In this document: one piece after another, positions 1-9,265 of the stretch | How the letters are laid out: the number at the start of each line of letters is the position of its first letter | Numbering within the stretch: position 1 is the first letter of the stretch | Source of the DNA: Streptomyces sp. NBC_01454 | GTDB taxonomy: Bacteria > Actinomycetota > Actinomycetes > Streptomycetales > Streptomycetaceae | DNA: 64,000 nt | Direction: 5' to 3' | NCBI RefSeq assembly: GCF_036227565.1 | Contig: NZ_CP109460.1 | Location: forward strand, 6,076,001-6,140,000 | Notes under the pieces: generated by a model | What the model was told of the DNA's origin: nothing | Databases searched by the model: none | Seen by the model: only the letters and a program-made list of their open reading frames with translations | Program-made: the position numbers and the translations under genes

Positions 1-1505
1 CGCGAACCGGTGTTGCTGATGGTGAAGGTCGCACCGGACAGCTCGTCCGGCGTGATCTTGTTCGCGCGGACCTTGCCCGCCAGGTCCGCCGTCTTGCGGG
101 CGATACCGGCGATGTTGAGGTCACCGGCGTCCTTGATGACCGGGGTCATCAGGCCCTTCTCCGCGTCCACCGCGATACCGACGTTCTCGGTGTCGAAGTA
201 GGTGATGGTGCCCTCGTCCTCGTTGATCCGGGCGTTGACGACCGGGTGGGCCTTCAGCGCCTGGACAGCGGCCTTGACGAAGAACGGCATCGGGGAGAGC
301 TTGACGCCCTCACGCTGCGCGAAGGCGTCCTTGGCCTGGTTGCGCATCCGCATGATCTTGGTGATGTCCACCTCGACCACGGTGGTCAGCTGCGCCTGGC
401 CGTGCAGGGCCTTCATCATGTTGTCGCCGATGACCTTGCGCATCCGCGGCATCTTGACGGTCTGACCGCGCAGCGGGGACGCCTCGATGGCCGGGCCCGT
501 CGACTTGGCAGCCGCGGCCGCCGGCGCAGCCGGAGCGGCGGCCTTGGCGGCCTCCGCGGCGGCGATGACGTCCTGCTTGCGGACGCGGCCACCGACACCG
601 GTGCCCTTGACCGTGGCCAGGTCGACGCCGTTCTCCGCGGCGAGCTTGCGCACCAGCGGGGTGACGTACGCGCCCTCGCCGGCGGCCGGAGCCGGGACGA
701 CGGGAGCGGCGGCGGGCGCCGGGGCAGCGGCGGCCGGAGCCGGAGCAGCAGTGGCCGGAGCCGGCGCGGGGGCCGGAGCCGGAGCCGGAGCCGGCGCGGC
801 GGCGGGCGCCGGGGCGGCAGCGGCCGGAGCCGGAGCCGGGGCGGGCTCCGGAGCGGCGGCGGGGGCCGGGGCAGCAGCGGCCGGGGCGGCAGCTGTCTGG
901 CCGGCCGCACCGATCACGGCGAGCTTGGCGCCGACCTCGGCGGTCTCGTCCTCACCGACGACGATCTCCAGCAGGGTGCCGGAGGCCGGCGCCGGGATCT
1001 CGGTGTCGACCTTGTCGGTGGAGACCTCCAGCAGCGGCTCGTCGGCCTGGACCTCCTCGCCGACCTCCTTCAGCCAGCGGGTGACGGTGCCCTCGGTGAC
1101 GCTCTCGCCGAGCGCGGGGAGGACGACGTCCGTGCCCTCGGCGCCACCCGTGGGGGCGGCGGCGGGGGCGGGGGCCTCGGCAGCCGGAGCCGCGGAGGGC
1201 TCGGGCTGCGGCTCGGCCGCGGGGGCCTCGGCAGCGGCCGGGGCCGGGGCAGCGGCAGGCGCGCCGGTGCCGTCGTCGATGACGGCCAGCTCGGCGCCGA
1301 CCTCCACGGTCTCGTCCTCGGCCACCTTGATGGCGGACAGGACACCGGCGGCCGGGGCCGGGATCTCGGTGTCGACCTTGTCGGTCGACACCTCGAGCAA
1401 CGGCTCGTCGGCCTCGACGCGCTCACCCTCGGCCTTGAGCCAGCGGGTGACGGTGCCCTCGGTGACGCTCTCGCCGAGCGCCGGCAGGGTTACAGAAACC
1501 GCCAT
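1..1505 (-). CDS. sucB: 2-oxoglutarate dehydrogenase E2 (dihydrolipoamide succinyltransferase), C-terminus cut by window edge
   Basis: E2 core of a 2-oxo-acid dehydrogenase complex, which moves the acyl group from E1 to CoA. Two lipoyl domains are visible (about residues 1-76 and 126-201), each with the DKVDTE lipoylation motif (Lys43 in the first). A long Ala/Pro linker follows, then the E1/E3-binding domain (about 278-315) and the start of the catalytic acyltransferase domain. The protein runs off the left edge in TFTISNTGS, so the catalytic His motif is not seen. ATG at 1505 has a GGAGC Shine-Dalgarno sequence. It lies 56 bp downstream of lpdA on the same strand, so E3 and E2 are probably co-transcribed. 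Actinobacterial double-lipoyl E2s of this type may serve both pyruvate and oxoglutarate complexes. Confidence 0.93.
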   Translation of the reverse strand, partial: MAVSVTLPALGESVTEGTVTRWLKAEGERVEADEPLLEVSTDKVDTEIPAPAAGVLSAIKVAEDETVEVGAELAVIDDGTGAPAAAPAPAAAEAPAAEPQPEPSAAPAAEAPAPAAAPTGGAEGTDVVLPALGESVTEGTVTRWLKEVGEEVQADEPLLEVSTDKVDTEIPAPASGTLLEIVVGEDETAEVGAKLAVIGAAGQTAAAPAAAAPAPAAAPEPAPAPAPAAAAPAPAAAPAPAPAPAPAPAPATAAPAPAAAAPAPAAAPVVPAPAAGEGAYVTPLVRKLAAENGVDLATVKGTGVGGRVRKQDVIAAAEAAKAAAPAAPAAAAAKSTGPAIEASPLRGQTVKMPRMRKVIGDNMMKALHGQAQLTTVVEVDITKIMRMRNQAKDAFAQREGVKLSPMPFFVKAAVQALKAHPVVNARINEDEGTITYFDTENVGIAVDAEKGLMTPVIKDAGDLNIAGIARKTADLAGKVRANKITPDELSGATFTISNTGS

Positions 1506-1561
1506 GGTTTCAGTTGCTCCTTACAAATGTGGTGCGGATGTGGTCGCGCCCGGGACTGGGG

Positions 1562-2950
1562 TCAGTCGTGGGAGTGGAGAGGCTTGCCGGCCAGGGCCAG
1601 GTGGGCCTCGCCGAGGGCCTCGTTCTGCGTCGGGTGCGCGTGCACGAGCTGCGCAACCTCGGCCGGCAGGGCCTCCCAGTTGTAGACCAGCTGGGCCTCA
1701 CCGACCTGCTCGCCCATACGGTCACCGACCATGTGGACGCCGACCACGGCACCGTCCTTGACCTGGACGAGCTTGATCTCGCCCGTGGTCTTGAGGATCT
1801 TGCTCTTGCCGTTGCCCGCGAGGTTGTACTTGAGAGCGACGACCTTGTCGGCGCCGTACAGCTCCTTGGCCTTGGCCTCGGTGATACCCACCGACGCGAC
1901 CTCGGGGTGGCAGTACGTGACGCGCGGCACGCCGTCGTAGTCGATCGGCACGGTCTTCTGACCGGCCAGCCGCTCCGCCACCAGCATGCCCTCGGCGAAG
2001 CCGACGTGCGCGAGCTGGAGGGTGGGAACGAGGTCACCGACGGCCGAGATGGTCGGCACGTTGGTCTGCATGTACTCGTCGACGAGGACGTAGCCGCGGT
2101 CCATCGCGACGCCCTGCTCCTCGTAGCCCAGGCCCGCCGAGACCGGCCCGCGGCCGATCGCGACCAGCAGCACCTCGGCCTCGAAGGTCTTGCCGTCGGC
2201 GAGGGTGACCTGCACGCCGTCGGCGGTGTACTCGGCCTTGTCGAAGAAGGTGCCGAGGTTGAACTTGATGCCCCGCTTGCGGAAGGCCCGCTCCAGCAGC
2301 TTGGAGCTGTTCTCGTCCTCGACCGGGACGAGGTGCTTGAGGCCCTCGACGATGGTCACGTCGGTGCCGAAGGACTTCCACGCGGAGGCGAACTCGACGC
2401 CGATGACGCCGCCGCCCAGCACGATCGCGGACTTCGGCACGCGGTTCAGCGTCAGCGCGTGGTCGGAGGAGATGATGCGGTCGCCGTCGATCTCCAGGCC
2501 CGGCAGCGACTTGGGCACGGAGCCCGTCGCCAGCAGGATGTGGCGGCCCTGGACCCGCTGGCCGTTCACGTCGACGGAGGTCGCGGAGGACAGCCGGCCC
2601 TCGCCCTCGATGTACGTCACCTTGCGGGAGGCGATCAGGCCCTGCAGGCCCTTGTACAGGCCCGAGATGACCTCGTCCTTGTACTTGTGGACCGCCTCGA
2701 TGTCGATGCCCTCGAAGGTGGCCTTGACACCGAACTGCTCGCTCTCGCGAGCCTGGTCGGCGATCTCACCGGCGTGCAGCAGAGCCTTCGTGGGGATGCA
2801 GCCGTTGTGCAGGCAGGTACCGCCGACCTTGCCCTTCTCGATCAGGGCGACGTCCAGGCCCAGCTGCGCCCCGCGCAGAGCCGCGGCGTAACCACCGCTG
2901 CCGCCGCCGAGGATCACTAGGTCGAAAACGGTGCTGGCGTCGTTCGCCAC
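1562..2950 (-). CDS. lpdA: dihydrolipoamide dehydrogenase (E3)
   Basis: FAD-dependent E3 that reoxidises lipoyl groups and reduces NAD+. The N-terminal FAD-binding motif (LGGGSGGYAAA) is followed by the redox-active pair GGTCLHNGCIPTK. A second dinucleotide fold is seen at LGGGVIGVEFASAW. The C-terminal dimer domain contains the AHPTQNE motif, whose His-Glu pair is catalytic in the family. I chose the GTG start at 2950 because GGAGG lies 7 bases upstream; an in-frame ATG at 2968 lies before this site. About 462 residues, normal for the family. It is the first gene of the E3-E2 pair; its promoter should lie in 2951-3198. Confidence 0.95.
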   Translation of the reverse strand: MANDASTVFDLVILGGGSGGYAAALRGAQLGLDVALIEKGKVGGTCLHNGCIPTKALLHAGEIADQARESEQFGVKATFEGIDIEAVHKYKDEVISGLYKGLQGLIASRKVTYIEGEGRLSSATSVDVNGQRVQGRHILLATGSVPKSLPGLEIDGDRIISSDHALTLNRVPKSAIVLGGGVIGVEFASAWKSFGTDVTIVEGLKHLVPVEDENSSKLLERAFRKRGIKFNLGTFFDKAEYTADGVQVTLADGKTFEAEVLLVAIGRGPVSAGLGYEEQGVAMDRGYVLVDEYMQTNVPTISAVGDLVPTLQLAHVGFAEGMLVAERLAGQKTVPIDYDGVPRVTYCHPEVASVGITEAKAKELYGADKVVALKYNLAGNGKSKILKTTGEIKLVQVKDGAVVGVHMVGDRMGEQVGEAQLVYNWEALPAEVAQLVHAHPTQNEALGEAHLALAGKPLHSHD

Positions 2951-3198
2951 GTCACGTCCTCCATGCATGGGTGCGCCGGAACCGGTCCTCGATGACCGGA
3001 CCGCGGCTGTTGTTCGGCCGCTTTAACTTCGGCCCTGGGTAAGGGGGGCCCTGTCCTGCCGAGAACCCATCTTCGCACTTGTTCCGTGAAGCCGGGACGG
3101 CGGGCCGGGCTGTGGGACGGTGATCAGCCGCCCCGTATGGGTTACTGGCGCGTACGGGCGTACGGATTTCGTCGAGGGCGAACGCGGACGAACGCGCA

Positions 3199-3233
3199 CC
3201 CAAGGCCCCGGGCGGGATGCCCGGGGCCTTGGG
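3199..3233 (-). terminator. intrinsic terminator of pepA
   Basis: Perfect 15-bp stem (3199-3213 with 3219-3233) around a 5-base loop, 41 bp beyond the pepA stop. There is no long T-run, as is usual in Streptomyces. The rest of the 2951-3274 gap shows no gene and probably carries the lpdA promoter. Confidence 0.8.
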
Positions 3234-3274
3234 GATCAAGCGGACAGCGGGGTGGAAATGCCCCGGCCGGGCGG

Positions 3275-4810
3275 TCAGCCCAGGTCGCCCGCGGCGGTGC
3301 GCTCCGCCAGCCGGACCAGGGTGCGCACCGCGGATCCCGTGCCGCCCTTGGGGGTGTAGCCCCAGGGCGCGCCCTCGTGGAAGGCCGGGCCCGCGATGTC
3401 CAGGTGGGCCCAGGTGATGCCCTCGCCGATGAACTCCTTCAAGAAGAGCCCGGCGACCAGGCCGCCGCCCATCCGCTCACCCATGTTGGCGATGTCGGCG
3501 ATCGGGGAGTCCATGCCCTTGCGCAGCTCGGTGGGCATCGGCATCGGCCAGGACTGCTCGCCGACCTCCTCCGCGATCTCGTGGATCGAGGTGCGGAAGG
3601 CGTCGTCGTTGGCCATGATCCCGAAGGTGCGGTTGCCCAGGGCGAGCACCATGGCACCGGTCAGGGTGGCGACGTCCACGATCGCGTCCGGGGACTCCTC
3701 CGAGGCGCGGGTCAGCGCGTCGGCCAGCACCAGCCGGCCCTCGGCGTCGGTGTTGAGGACCTCGACGGTCTTGCCGCTGTACATGGTCAGCACATCGCCG
3801 GGGCGGGTGGCCGAGCCGGACGGCATGTTCTCGGCGAGCGCCAGCCAGCCGGTGATGTTGACCTGGAGGCCGAGGCGGGCGGCGGCCACGACCGCGGCGA
3901 ACACGGCGGCCGCACCGCTCATGTCGCACTTCATGGTCTCGTTGTGGCCGGCCGGCTTGAGCGAGATGCCGCCCGAGTCGTAGGTGATGCCCTTGCCGAC
4001 CAGCGCCAGGGTCTTGTCCGCCTTGGGGTGGGTGTGCGCGATCCGCACCAGCCGCGGCGGAGCGTCCGAGCCCTGGCCGACGCCCATCAGGCCGCCGTAG
4101 CCGCCCTTCTTGAGCGCCTTCTCGTCCAGCACCTCGACCTTGAGGCCGAACTCCTTGGCGGCGGCCTGGGCCTGGGCCGCGAAGGACTTCGGGTCGAGGT
4201 CGTTGGAGGGCATGTTGATCAGGTCGCGGGCGCGGTTGATCTCCTCGGCCAGCGCCACGGCGCGCTCGGCCGCGGCCTTGAACTCCTTGTCGCGCGGCTT
4301 GCCGCCGAGGATCGCGGCCTCGCCGAGCGGCGCCGACCGGTCGTCGTTCTTCTTGCCCTTGGCGCCGGCGCCGTTGCTGCGGTACGCGGTGAAGGTGTAC
4401 GCGCCGAGCAGCGCGCCCTCGCTCACCGCGGCGGCCGCCTCGGCGTCCTCGACGGGCAGGGCGAAGCCGGCCTTCTTGGTGCCGGACAGGGCACGGGCGG
4501 CGCTGCCCGCGGCACGCCGCAGCGCCTCGTTGTCGTAGGCGTCGCCCTTGGCCGGGGCGTCGCCCAGGCCGACCGCCAGCACGACCGGCGCCTTGAGGCC
4601 GTCGGCGGCGGGCAGCTTGGTCACCTCGCCCTCGGCACCACTCGCGCCGAGGGTCTCCAGCACGGCGGCGAGCTTGCCGCCGAAGGCCTTGTCCACGGCC
4701 TCCGCGCCGGGGGCGACAACGACGCCCTTGGCGCCCTTGGCCACGCCGACGACGACGGCATCCGCACGCACCGTTGCGGCGGGAGAAGTACTGAGGGTCA
4801 GTGCAGTCAC
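3275..4810 (-). CDS. pepA: leucyl aminopeptidase (M17 family)
   Basis: Cytosolic di-metal aminopeptidase that removes N-terminal residues from peptides. The M17 signature NTDAEGRLVLADAL and the metal and substrate residues around GKGITYDSGGISLKP are present. A macro-like N-terminal domain (about 1-170) precedes the catalytic domain. The GTG at 4810 gives 511 residues and a beginning (VTALTLSTSPAATVRAD) like known Streptomyces homologues. Transcribed alone, with a strong hairpin downstream and about 200 bp separating it from cobS. Confidence 0.95.
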   Translation of the reverse strand: MTALTLSTSPAATVRADAVVVGVAKGAKGVVVAPGAEAVDKAFGGKLAAVLETLGASGAEGEVTKLPAADGLKAPVVLAVGLGDAPAKGDAYDNEALRRAAGSAARALSGTKKAGFALPVEDAEAAAAVSEGALLGAYTFTAYRSNGAGAKGKKNDDRSAPLGEAAILGGKPRDKEFKAAAERAVALAEEINRARDLINMPSNDLDPKSFAAQAQAAAKEFGLKVEVLDEKALKKGGYGGLMGVGQGSDAPPRLVRIAHTHPKADKTLALVGKGITYDSGGISLKPAGHNETMKCDMSGAAAVFAAVVAAARLGLQVNITGWLALAENMPSGSATRPGDVLTMYSGKTVEVLNTDAEGRLVLADALTRASEESPDAIVDVATLTGAMVLALGNRTFGIMANDDAFRTSIHEIAEEVGEQSWPMPMPTELRKGMDSPIADIANMGERMGGGLVAGLFLKEFIGEGITWAHLDIAGPAFHEGAPWGYTPKGGTGSAVRTLVRLAERTAAGDLG

Positions 4811-5009
4811 GGTGATAAGGGTCCTGTTCCGTCCGGGGAATCCGTCTGCGCGCAGCGCGCTGCTGCGGCCGAGCCTACGCTCGGCGGCGCCCCGCGGCCC
4901 TGTCCCCAGCCACACCGGCGACAACGCACGTCGCGGCGGAACGTGCCGCAGGAGGTGAACTGCCATGAAAACACGGTGAGTTGGAGGGTCGGGGGAGGGT
5001 GTGTGGCGG

Positions 5010-5804
5010 TCAGCCGAGTGCGAGCGCCAGCAGCGCCGTGAGCCCGGCGCTCTCCGCCAGGGCCCCGAACACATCGCCGGTCACCCCGCCGAACCGGCGC
5101 CGGCAGTGCCGCAGCACCAGCTCGCCCAGCCCGAGGCCGGCCACTGCCGCGAGCGCGGCGTGCAGCGCGCCGTACGGACCGAAGAGGGCGCCGGCCGCCG
5201 CACATCCGGCGGTCACCAGCGCCGCGCACAGCAACGCCGCCCGCACCGGGACGCTTTCCGCGACGGCCGCGCCGAGTCCCTCCGGGCGGGCGGCCGGTAC
5301 CCCCGTACGGGAGGCGAGGGTCAGCGCGGTGCGGGAGAGGACCGCGGCGACGGCCGCCGCGGCCGCGCCGCGTGCCCAGCCCCCGGCGTACAGCCCGGAC
5401 AGCGCGGCCACCTGCGCCAGCAGGGTGAACAGCAGCGTGAGGACCCCGAACGGGCCGATGTCCGACTGCTTCATGATGCGCAGGGCGTCCTCGGCGGGCT
5501 TGCCGCTGCCCAGGCCGTCGGCGGTGTCGGCCAGCCCGTCCAGATGCAGTCCGCGGGTGAGCACCGCGGGCACCGCGGCGGTGCCGACCGCGGCCAGCAG
5601 CGGACCGCCGCCGAGCAGCAGCAGCGCCCCGCCGACCGCGGCCGCGCACAGCCCGACGACCAGCCCGGCCAGCGGCGCACAGAGCATTCCGCCGCGCGCC
5701 GCCGCCCGGTCCCAGCGGGTCAGCTGCACCGGCAGCACGGTCAGCGTCCCGAACGCGAAGCGCAGGGCGTCGGCGGCGGACGGGGGAGCGGGAGTGTCGG
5801 TCAC
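5010..5804 (-). CDS. cobS: adenosylcobinamide-GDP ribazoletransferase (cobalamin synthase)
   Basis: Integral membrane enzyme that joins adenosylcobinamide-GDP to alpha-ribazole, the last step of the cobalamin lower-ligand pathway. The N-terminus (DALRFAFGTLTVLPV) and the motif HLDGLADTADGLGSGKPAEDALRIMKQSDIGPFG region (DGLADTADG, SDIGPFG) are typical of CobS, and several hydrophobic segments follow. 264 residues. GTG start at 5804; the Shine-Dalgarno is weak. It is separated from cobT and cobU, at 9-12.5 kb, by three membrane-protein genes. Confidence 0.93.
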   Translation of the reverse strand: MTDTPAPPSAADALRFAFGTLTVLPVQLTRWDRAAARGGMLCAPLAGLVVGLCAAAVGGALLLLGGGPLLAAVGTAAVPAVLTRGLHLDGLADTADGLGSGKPAEDALRIMKQSDIGPFGVLTLLFTLLAQVAALSGLYAGGWARGAAAAAVAAVLSRTALTLASRTGVPAARPEGLGAAVAESVPVRAALLCAALVTAGCAAAGALFGPYGALHAALAAVAGLGLGELVLRHCRRRFGGVTGDVFGALAESAGLTALLALALG

Positions 5805-5912
5805 CGCGGCAGGCTATCCGGGCGCCCCCGGCGTTTGGCTGCCGGTCCCGGGCGCCGGGAGGGGGCCTAATGGTGGCCAGGTGTCCTTACGCGGCAAAGG
5901 GGAGCGTGTGGG

Positions 5913-6650
5913 ATGGGCCACTGGTGGTACCGCAACATCGTCGAGCCGGGGAAGCTGCCGCTGCTGCTCGCCCTGGCCTCGTTCGTGCTGACCTTCCTCG
6001 TCACCCGCGTCATCACCCGCCTCATCCGCGCGGGCCGGGGGCCGTTCCGCAACATCAGCCCGGGCGGCGTCCATGTGCACCACGTCGTGCCCGGTGTGGT
6101 GCTGATGGTCGTCGGCGGCTTCATCGCGCTCGCCGGCGGCCGGCGCGGCTTCGGATCCGGTATCGCGGCGGTGCTCTTCGGCATGGGGGTGGGCCTCGTC
6201 CTGGACGAGTTCGCGCTGATCCTGCATCTGGACGACGTCTACTGGACCGAGGAGGGGACCAAGAGCGTCGAGATCGTCATCCTCACCGTCGCCCTGGTCG
6301 CCCTGATCCTCGGCGGGTTCCTGCCGTTCGGCGTCAACGAGCTGTCCCCGGAGGAGTCCACGAACCGCGTCACCGTCGTACGGACCGTGGCCGTCAACTT
6401 CCTCTTCGCGCTCGTCGCGCTCACCAAGGGCAAGGGCCGGATGGCGATCATCGGCGTCTTCGTGCCGTTCGTCGCGCTGTTCGGCGCGATCCGGCTGGCC
6501 CGGCCGCACTCGCTCTGGGCCCGGCGCTTCTACCGCAACCGGCCCCGGGCGCGGGCCCGCGCCCGGGTCCGCGCCTTCCGCCACGACCGCCGCTGGTCCG
6601 GGCTGCGCCGCAGGGTCGAGCAGTTCATCGGGGGTGCTCCCAGCCGCTGA
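5913..6650 (+). CDS. conserved integral membrane protein of unknown function
   Basis: 245 residues with about five hydrophobic segments and a strongly basic C-terminus (about 200-245, many Arg). I do not recognise a catalytic motif. A His-rich stretch (GGVHVHHVVPG, about residues 50-60) lies near the second membrane segment. ATG at 5913 has GGGGAG upstream. Its 3' end overlaps the convergent gene at 6625 by 26 bp, so the two transcripts are antisense at their ends. Function unknown. Confidence 0.85.
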   Translation: MGHWWYRNIVEPGKLPLLLALASFVLTFLVTRVITRLIRAGRGPFRNISPGGVHVHHVVPGVVLMVVGGFIALAGGRRGFGSGIAAVLFGMGVGLVLDEFALILHLDDVYWTEEGTKSVEIVILTVALVALILGGFLPFGVNELSPEESTNRVTVVRTVAVNFLFALVALTKGKGRMAIIGVFVPFVALFGAIRLARPHSLWARRFYRNRPRARARARVRAFRHDRRWSGLRRRVEQFIGGAPSR

Positions 6651-7374
6651 CGGGCCGCAGGCCCGCCGGTGCGCGCGGCCGGCACACCTCCCGCAGCAGA
6701 CAGGCCGCCAGCACCGCCAGCACCGCCGCCACATGCTCCTTGCCCGCCAGGTTGTTCTTGATGAACACCACCTCGAGGACCATCGCGGCCACCACCGCGG
6801 CACAGGTGAACCACGCGCGATGGCGCCAGCACACGTACACCGCCAGCCCCACCACGGCCGCCGAAGGCCCGGTGTCCAGCACGTACTTGTCCGCGTCGGC
6901 CAGCCCGATGGGGCTCTGCGGGCCGATCCAGATGCCGATCCGGGCGTACATCGTCCCGGCGAGCGTGGCCAGGTAGGCGACCCCCAGCGTCTGCCGCCAG
7001 CCCACACAGATCTCGGCGATCCCGAAGACCACCAGGATCTGCGCCAGCGCACCCCACACCGGAAGGTCCAGCGCGGGCACGAACAGCGACAGCGGGGTGC
7101 GCAGCAGCGCCAGCCACAGGTGCTCCCAGGCCTGGACGGAGCCGATGTCCTGCACCGCCCGATAGCCCCAGGCCTGGTTCTGTACGCACTGGAAGACCAG
7201 GGTCAGACAGACCGCGACGAGCGTCACCGGAATCGCCCGCAGCTTCCGCACCGCCAGCGCGGACCACACCGTGCCCAGGAGGGGGCCCCACTCGGCAGCC
7301 GCGGCGCGGCGCAGGACCGAGGTCTCCCGCCGCCCCGGCGCAGGCACCTGACGCCCCGCCCCGGCCTCGCTCAT
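6625..7374 (-). CDS. rhomboid-like integral membrane protein
   Basis: 249 residues with about six membrane segments. A GPSAA motif (Ser171) sits at the start of a membrane helix, as the GxS catalytic motif does in rhomboid proteases, and a His (His214, GKEHVAAVL) lies in the last helix. This suggests a divergent rhomboid fold; activity is not proven. The ATG at 7374 overlaps the stop of the upstream gene (ATGA), which indicates translational coupling. An earlier ATG at 7407 lies inside the upstream gene and is less likely. Its partner is a lysyl-phosphatidylglycerol-synthase-like gene. Confidence 0.8.
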   Translation of the reverse strand: MSEAGAGRQVPAPGRRETSVLRRAAAAEWGPLLGTVWSALAVRKLRAIPVTLVAVCLTLVFQCVQNQAWGYRAVQDIGSVQAWEHLWLALLRTPLSLFVPALDLPVWGALAQILVVFGIAEICVGWRQTLGVAYLATLAGTMYARIGIWIGPQSPIGLADADKYVLDTGPSAAVVGLAVYVCWRHRAWFTCAAVVAAMVLEVVFIKNNLAGKEHVAAVLAVLAACLLREVCRPRAPAGLRPVSGWEHPR

Positions 7375-9119
7375 CTCGCCTTCTCCAGGTGCTTGCGGTT
7401 CAGCCACTTGGGCAGACCAGGTGCTTCCAGAAAGCCTTCCGCGCGGCCCGCGGCGATTCCGATCCGCAGCAAATCGGTGCTCTTTTCGAAGAGCATGTAC
7501 CGCGGCTCCCAGATGGGCCGGTATTTCGCATTGGCGCGATAGAGCGATTCAATCTGCCACCACCGGGAGAAGAAGCTGAGCAGTGAGCGCCACAGGCGCA
7601 GCACCGGGCCCGCGCCGAGCCGTGAACCGCGTTCGAAGACGGAACGGAACATCGCGAAGTTCAGTGAGAGCTGAGTGATCTCCACCTCTTTCGCGCGCTG
7701 GATCAACTCCAGCACCATGAACTCCATCAGGCCGTTCTCGGAGTTCCTCTCCCGCCGCATCAGATCCAGCGAAAGGCCCTTTGCGCCCCACGGCACAAAG
7801 CTCAGCAGCGCCCGCAGCTCACCGTCCGCATCGCGGCACTCGAGGAACACACAGCTGCCGTCGGCCGGGTCGCCGAGCCGGCCCAGCGCCATCGAGAAAC
7901 CGCGCTCGGTCTCCCCGTCGCGCCAGTCGTCGGCCAGCTCCAGCAGCCGGTCCATCTCCTGCGCGGGGATGTCCTCGTGGCGCCGGATACGGACGGTGTA
8001 GCCGGCCCGCTCGATGCGGTGGTAGGCCTGCCGTACGGTGCGCATCGCCCGCCCGGCGAGCGTGAACTCCGCGGTCTCCACGAGCGCTTCGTCGCCGAGC
8101 TCCAGGGCGTCCAGCCCGTGCCGGGCGTAGATCGTGCCGCCCTCCTCGCTCGCGCCCATCACGGCCGGCGCCCAGCCGTGCTCCCGCGCCTCGGTCAGCC
8201 AGCCCTCGATGGCACCGGGCCAGGCCTCGGGGTCGCCCAGCGGATCACCGGAGGCCAGCGACACCCCGCCCACCACGCGGTAGGTGACCGCGGCCTTGCC
8301 GCTGGGGGAGAACAGCACGCTCTTGTCGCGGCGCAGCGCGAAGTAGCCCAGCGAGTCGCGGTCGCCGTGCCGGGTCAGCAGCCCGCGCAGCCGCTCCTCG
8401 TCGTCCGCGGTGAGCGCGTCGGTGGTGCGGACCGAGCGGAAGGCCGCCCACAGGACCGCGACCAGCAGCAGCGTGCTCAGCACATTGATCGCGACATTGA
8501 CCCAGTTCGGGGTGGTGATCTCCGGGAACGCCCGGTCGTCGGCGGCCAGCGACACCAGCCGCATCAGGCCGTAGCGCCAGCGCTGCACGAAAGTCGAGGG
8601 GCCGTCCGCGGTGTTGGTGGCGCTCACCAGCAGCGCCGCGAGCAGCGAGGCGACCAGCAGGCCGCCGGCCGCGACCGCCGCCGCCAGTTTCGGATTCGAG
8701 CGGTCGCCCTTGGCGTAGAACTCCCGGCGTCCGACCACCAAGGCGGCGACGAACAGCGCGGTCAGCCCCAGCGACACCCAGTTCTGCACATGTTCGCGGA
8801 ACTCCGGGAACGAGGCCAGCACGACGCCGAACAGCAGCATCAGCAGAGCGGAGAGCACCAGATTCAAAATCCACGCCGCCCGCTTGCGCCGCCGCAGGGT
8901 GATGCAGAGGAAGAGTGAGAAGGCGCCGGAGGCGAAGCCCGCCGTCAGCAGATACGGAGTGAAGAATTCCGCGCTGTTGTGCCGGCGGATGCCGTTACCG
9001 AACGACACCCACACCGCACTCAGCACATTGATGAACGTGACCGTACGCAGATACCAGATTCCGAAACCGGCACCACGCCGTGACCATGGACCGCGCGAGC
9101 GGCCTTCCTCCGGACTCAA
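7371..9119 (-). CDS. phosphatidylglycerol lysyltransferase-like membrane protein (DUF2156)
   Basis: About 582 residues. The N-terminal half has about six hydrophobic segments; the C-terminal half (about 250-560) is a DUF2156 aminoacyl-transferase domain with two GNAT-like repeats (YFALRRDKSVLFSPSGKAAV; GFSMGRLGD-type region). Family members transfer lysine from Lys-tRNA to phosphatidylglycerol, lowering the negative charge of the membrane. No lysyl-tRNA synthetase domain is attached, unlike mycobacterial LysX. I chose the TTG at 9119 because GGGAGA lies 7-8 bases upstream; no in-frame ATG or GTG fits better. Coupled to the rhomboid-like gene downstream. Confidence 0.85.
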   Translation of the reverse strand: MSPEEGRSRGPWSRRGAGFGIWYLRTVTFINVLSAVWVSFGNGIRRHNSAEFFTPYLLTAGFASGAFSLFLCITLRRRKRAAWILNLVLSALLMLLFGVVLASFPEFREHVQNWVSLGLTALFVAALVVGRREFYAKGDRSNPKLAAAVAAGGLLVASLLAALLVSATNTADGPSTFVQRWRYGLMRLVSLAADDRAFPEITTPNWVNVAINVLSTLLLVAVLWAAFRSVRTTDALTADDEERLRGLLTRHGDRDSLGYFALRRDKSVLFSPSGKAAVTYRVVGGVSLASGDPLGDPEAWPGAIEGWLTEAREHGWAPAVMGASEEGGTIYARHGLDALELGDEALVETAEFTLAGRAMRTVRQAYHRIERAGYTVRIRRHEDIPAQEMDRLLELADDWRDGETERGFSMALGRLGDPADGSCVFLECRDADGELRALLSFVPWGAKGLSLDLMRRERNSENGLMEFMVLELIQRAKEVEITQLSLNFAMFRSVFERGSRLGAGPVLRLWRSLLSFFSRWWQIESLYRANAKYRPIWEPRYMLFEKSTDLLRIGIAAGRAEGFLEAPGLPKWLNRKHLEKAR

Positions 9120-9265
9120 GCGATGTCTCCCATAAAACGTGTAAAGCGCGATCTTATGGGGCGCACACCGGTGGTCCGGTACGGCAGGAAGCAACGAGCG
9201 CCCGCAAAGGGGCGCTCGTCCGGTCGCTTCGTCCCGGCGGCCGGCCGCGGTGGGCCGGTGCCGGG

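Noticed and set aside
690..895. Tandem-repeat-like sequence that could suggest a CRISPR or minisatellite
   Set aside because: It encodes the Ala/Pro linker of E2; units are irregular and there are no spacers.
246..1685. Long open frames opposite or out of frame with sucB, and similar frames over most genes
   Set aside because: They arise from high GC at third positions, encode Arg/Ala/Gly/Pro-rich sequence without domains and have no ribosome sites.
9100..9140. ATG-GGA-GAC-ATC-GCT-TGA upstream of the DUF2156 gene as its start with a frameshift
   Set aside because: The in-frame TTG at 9119 has a good ribosome site, so no frameshift is needed.
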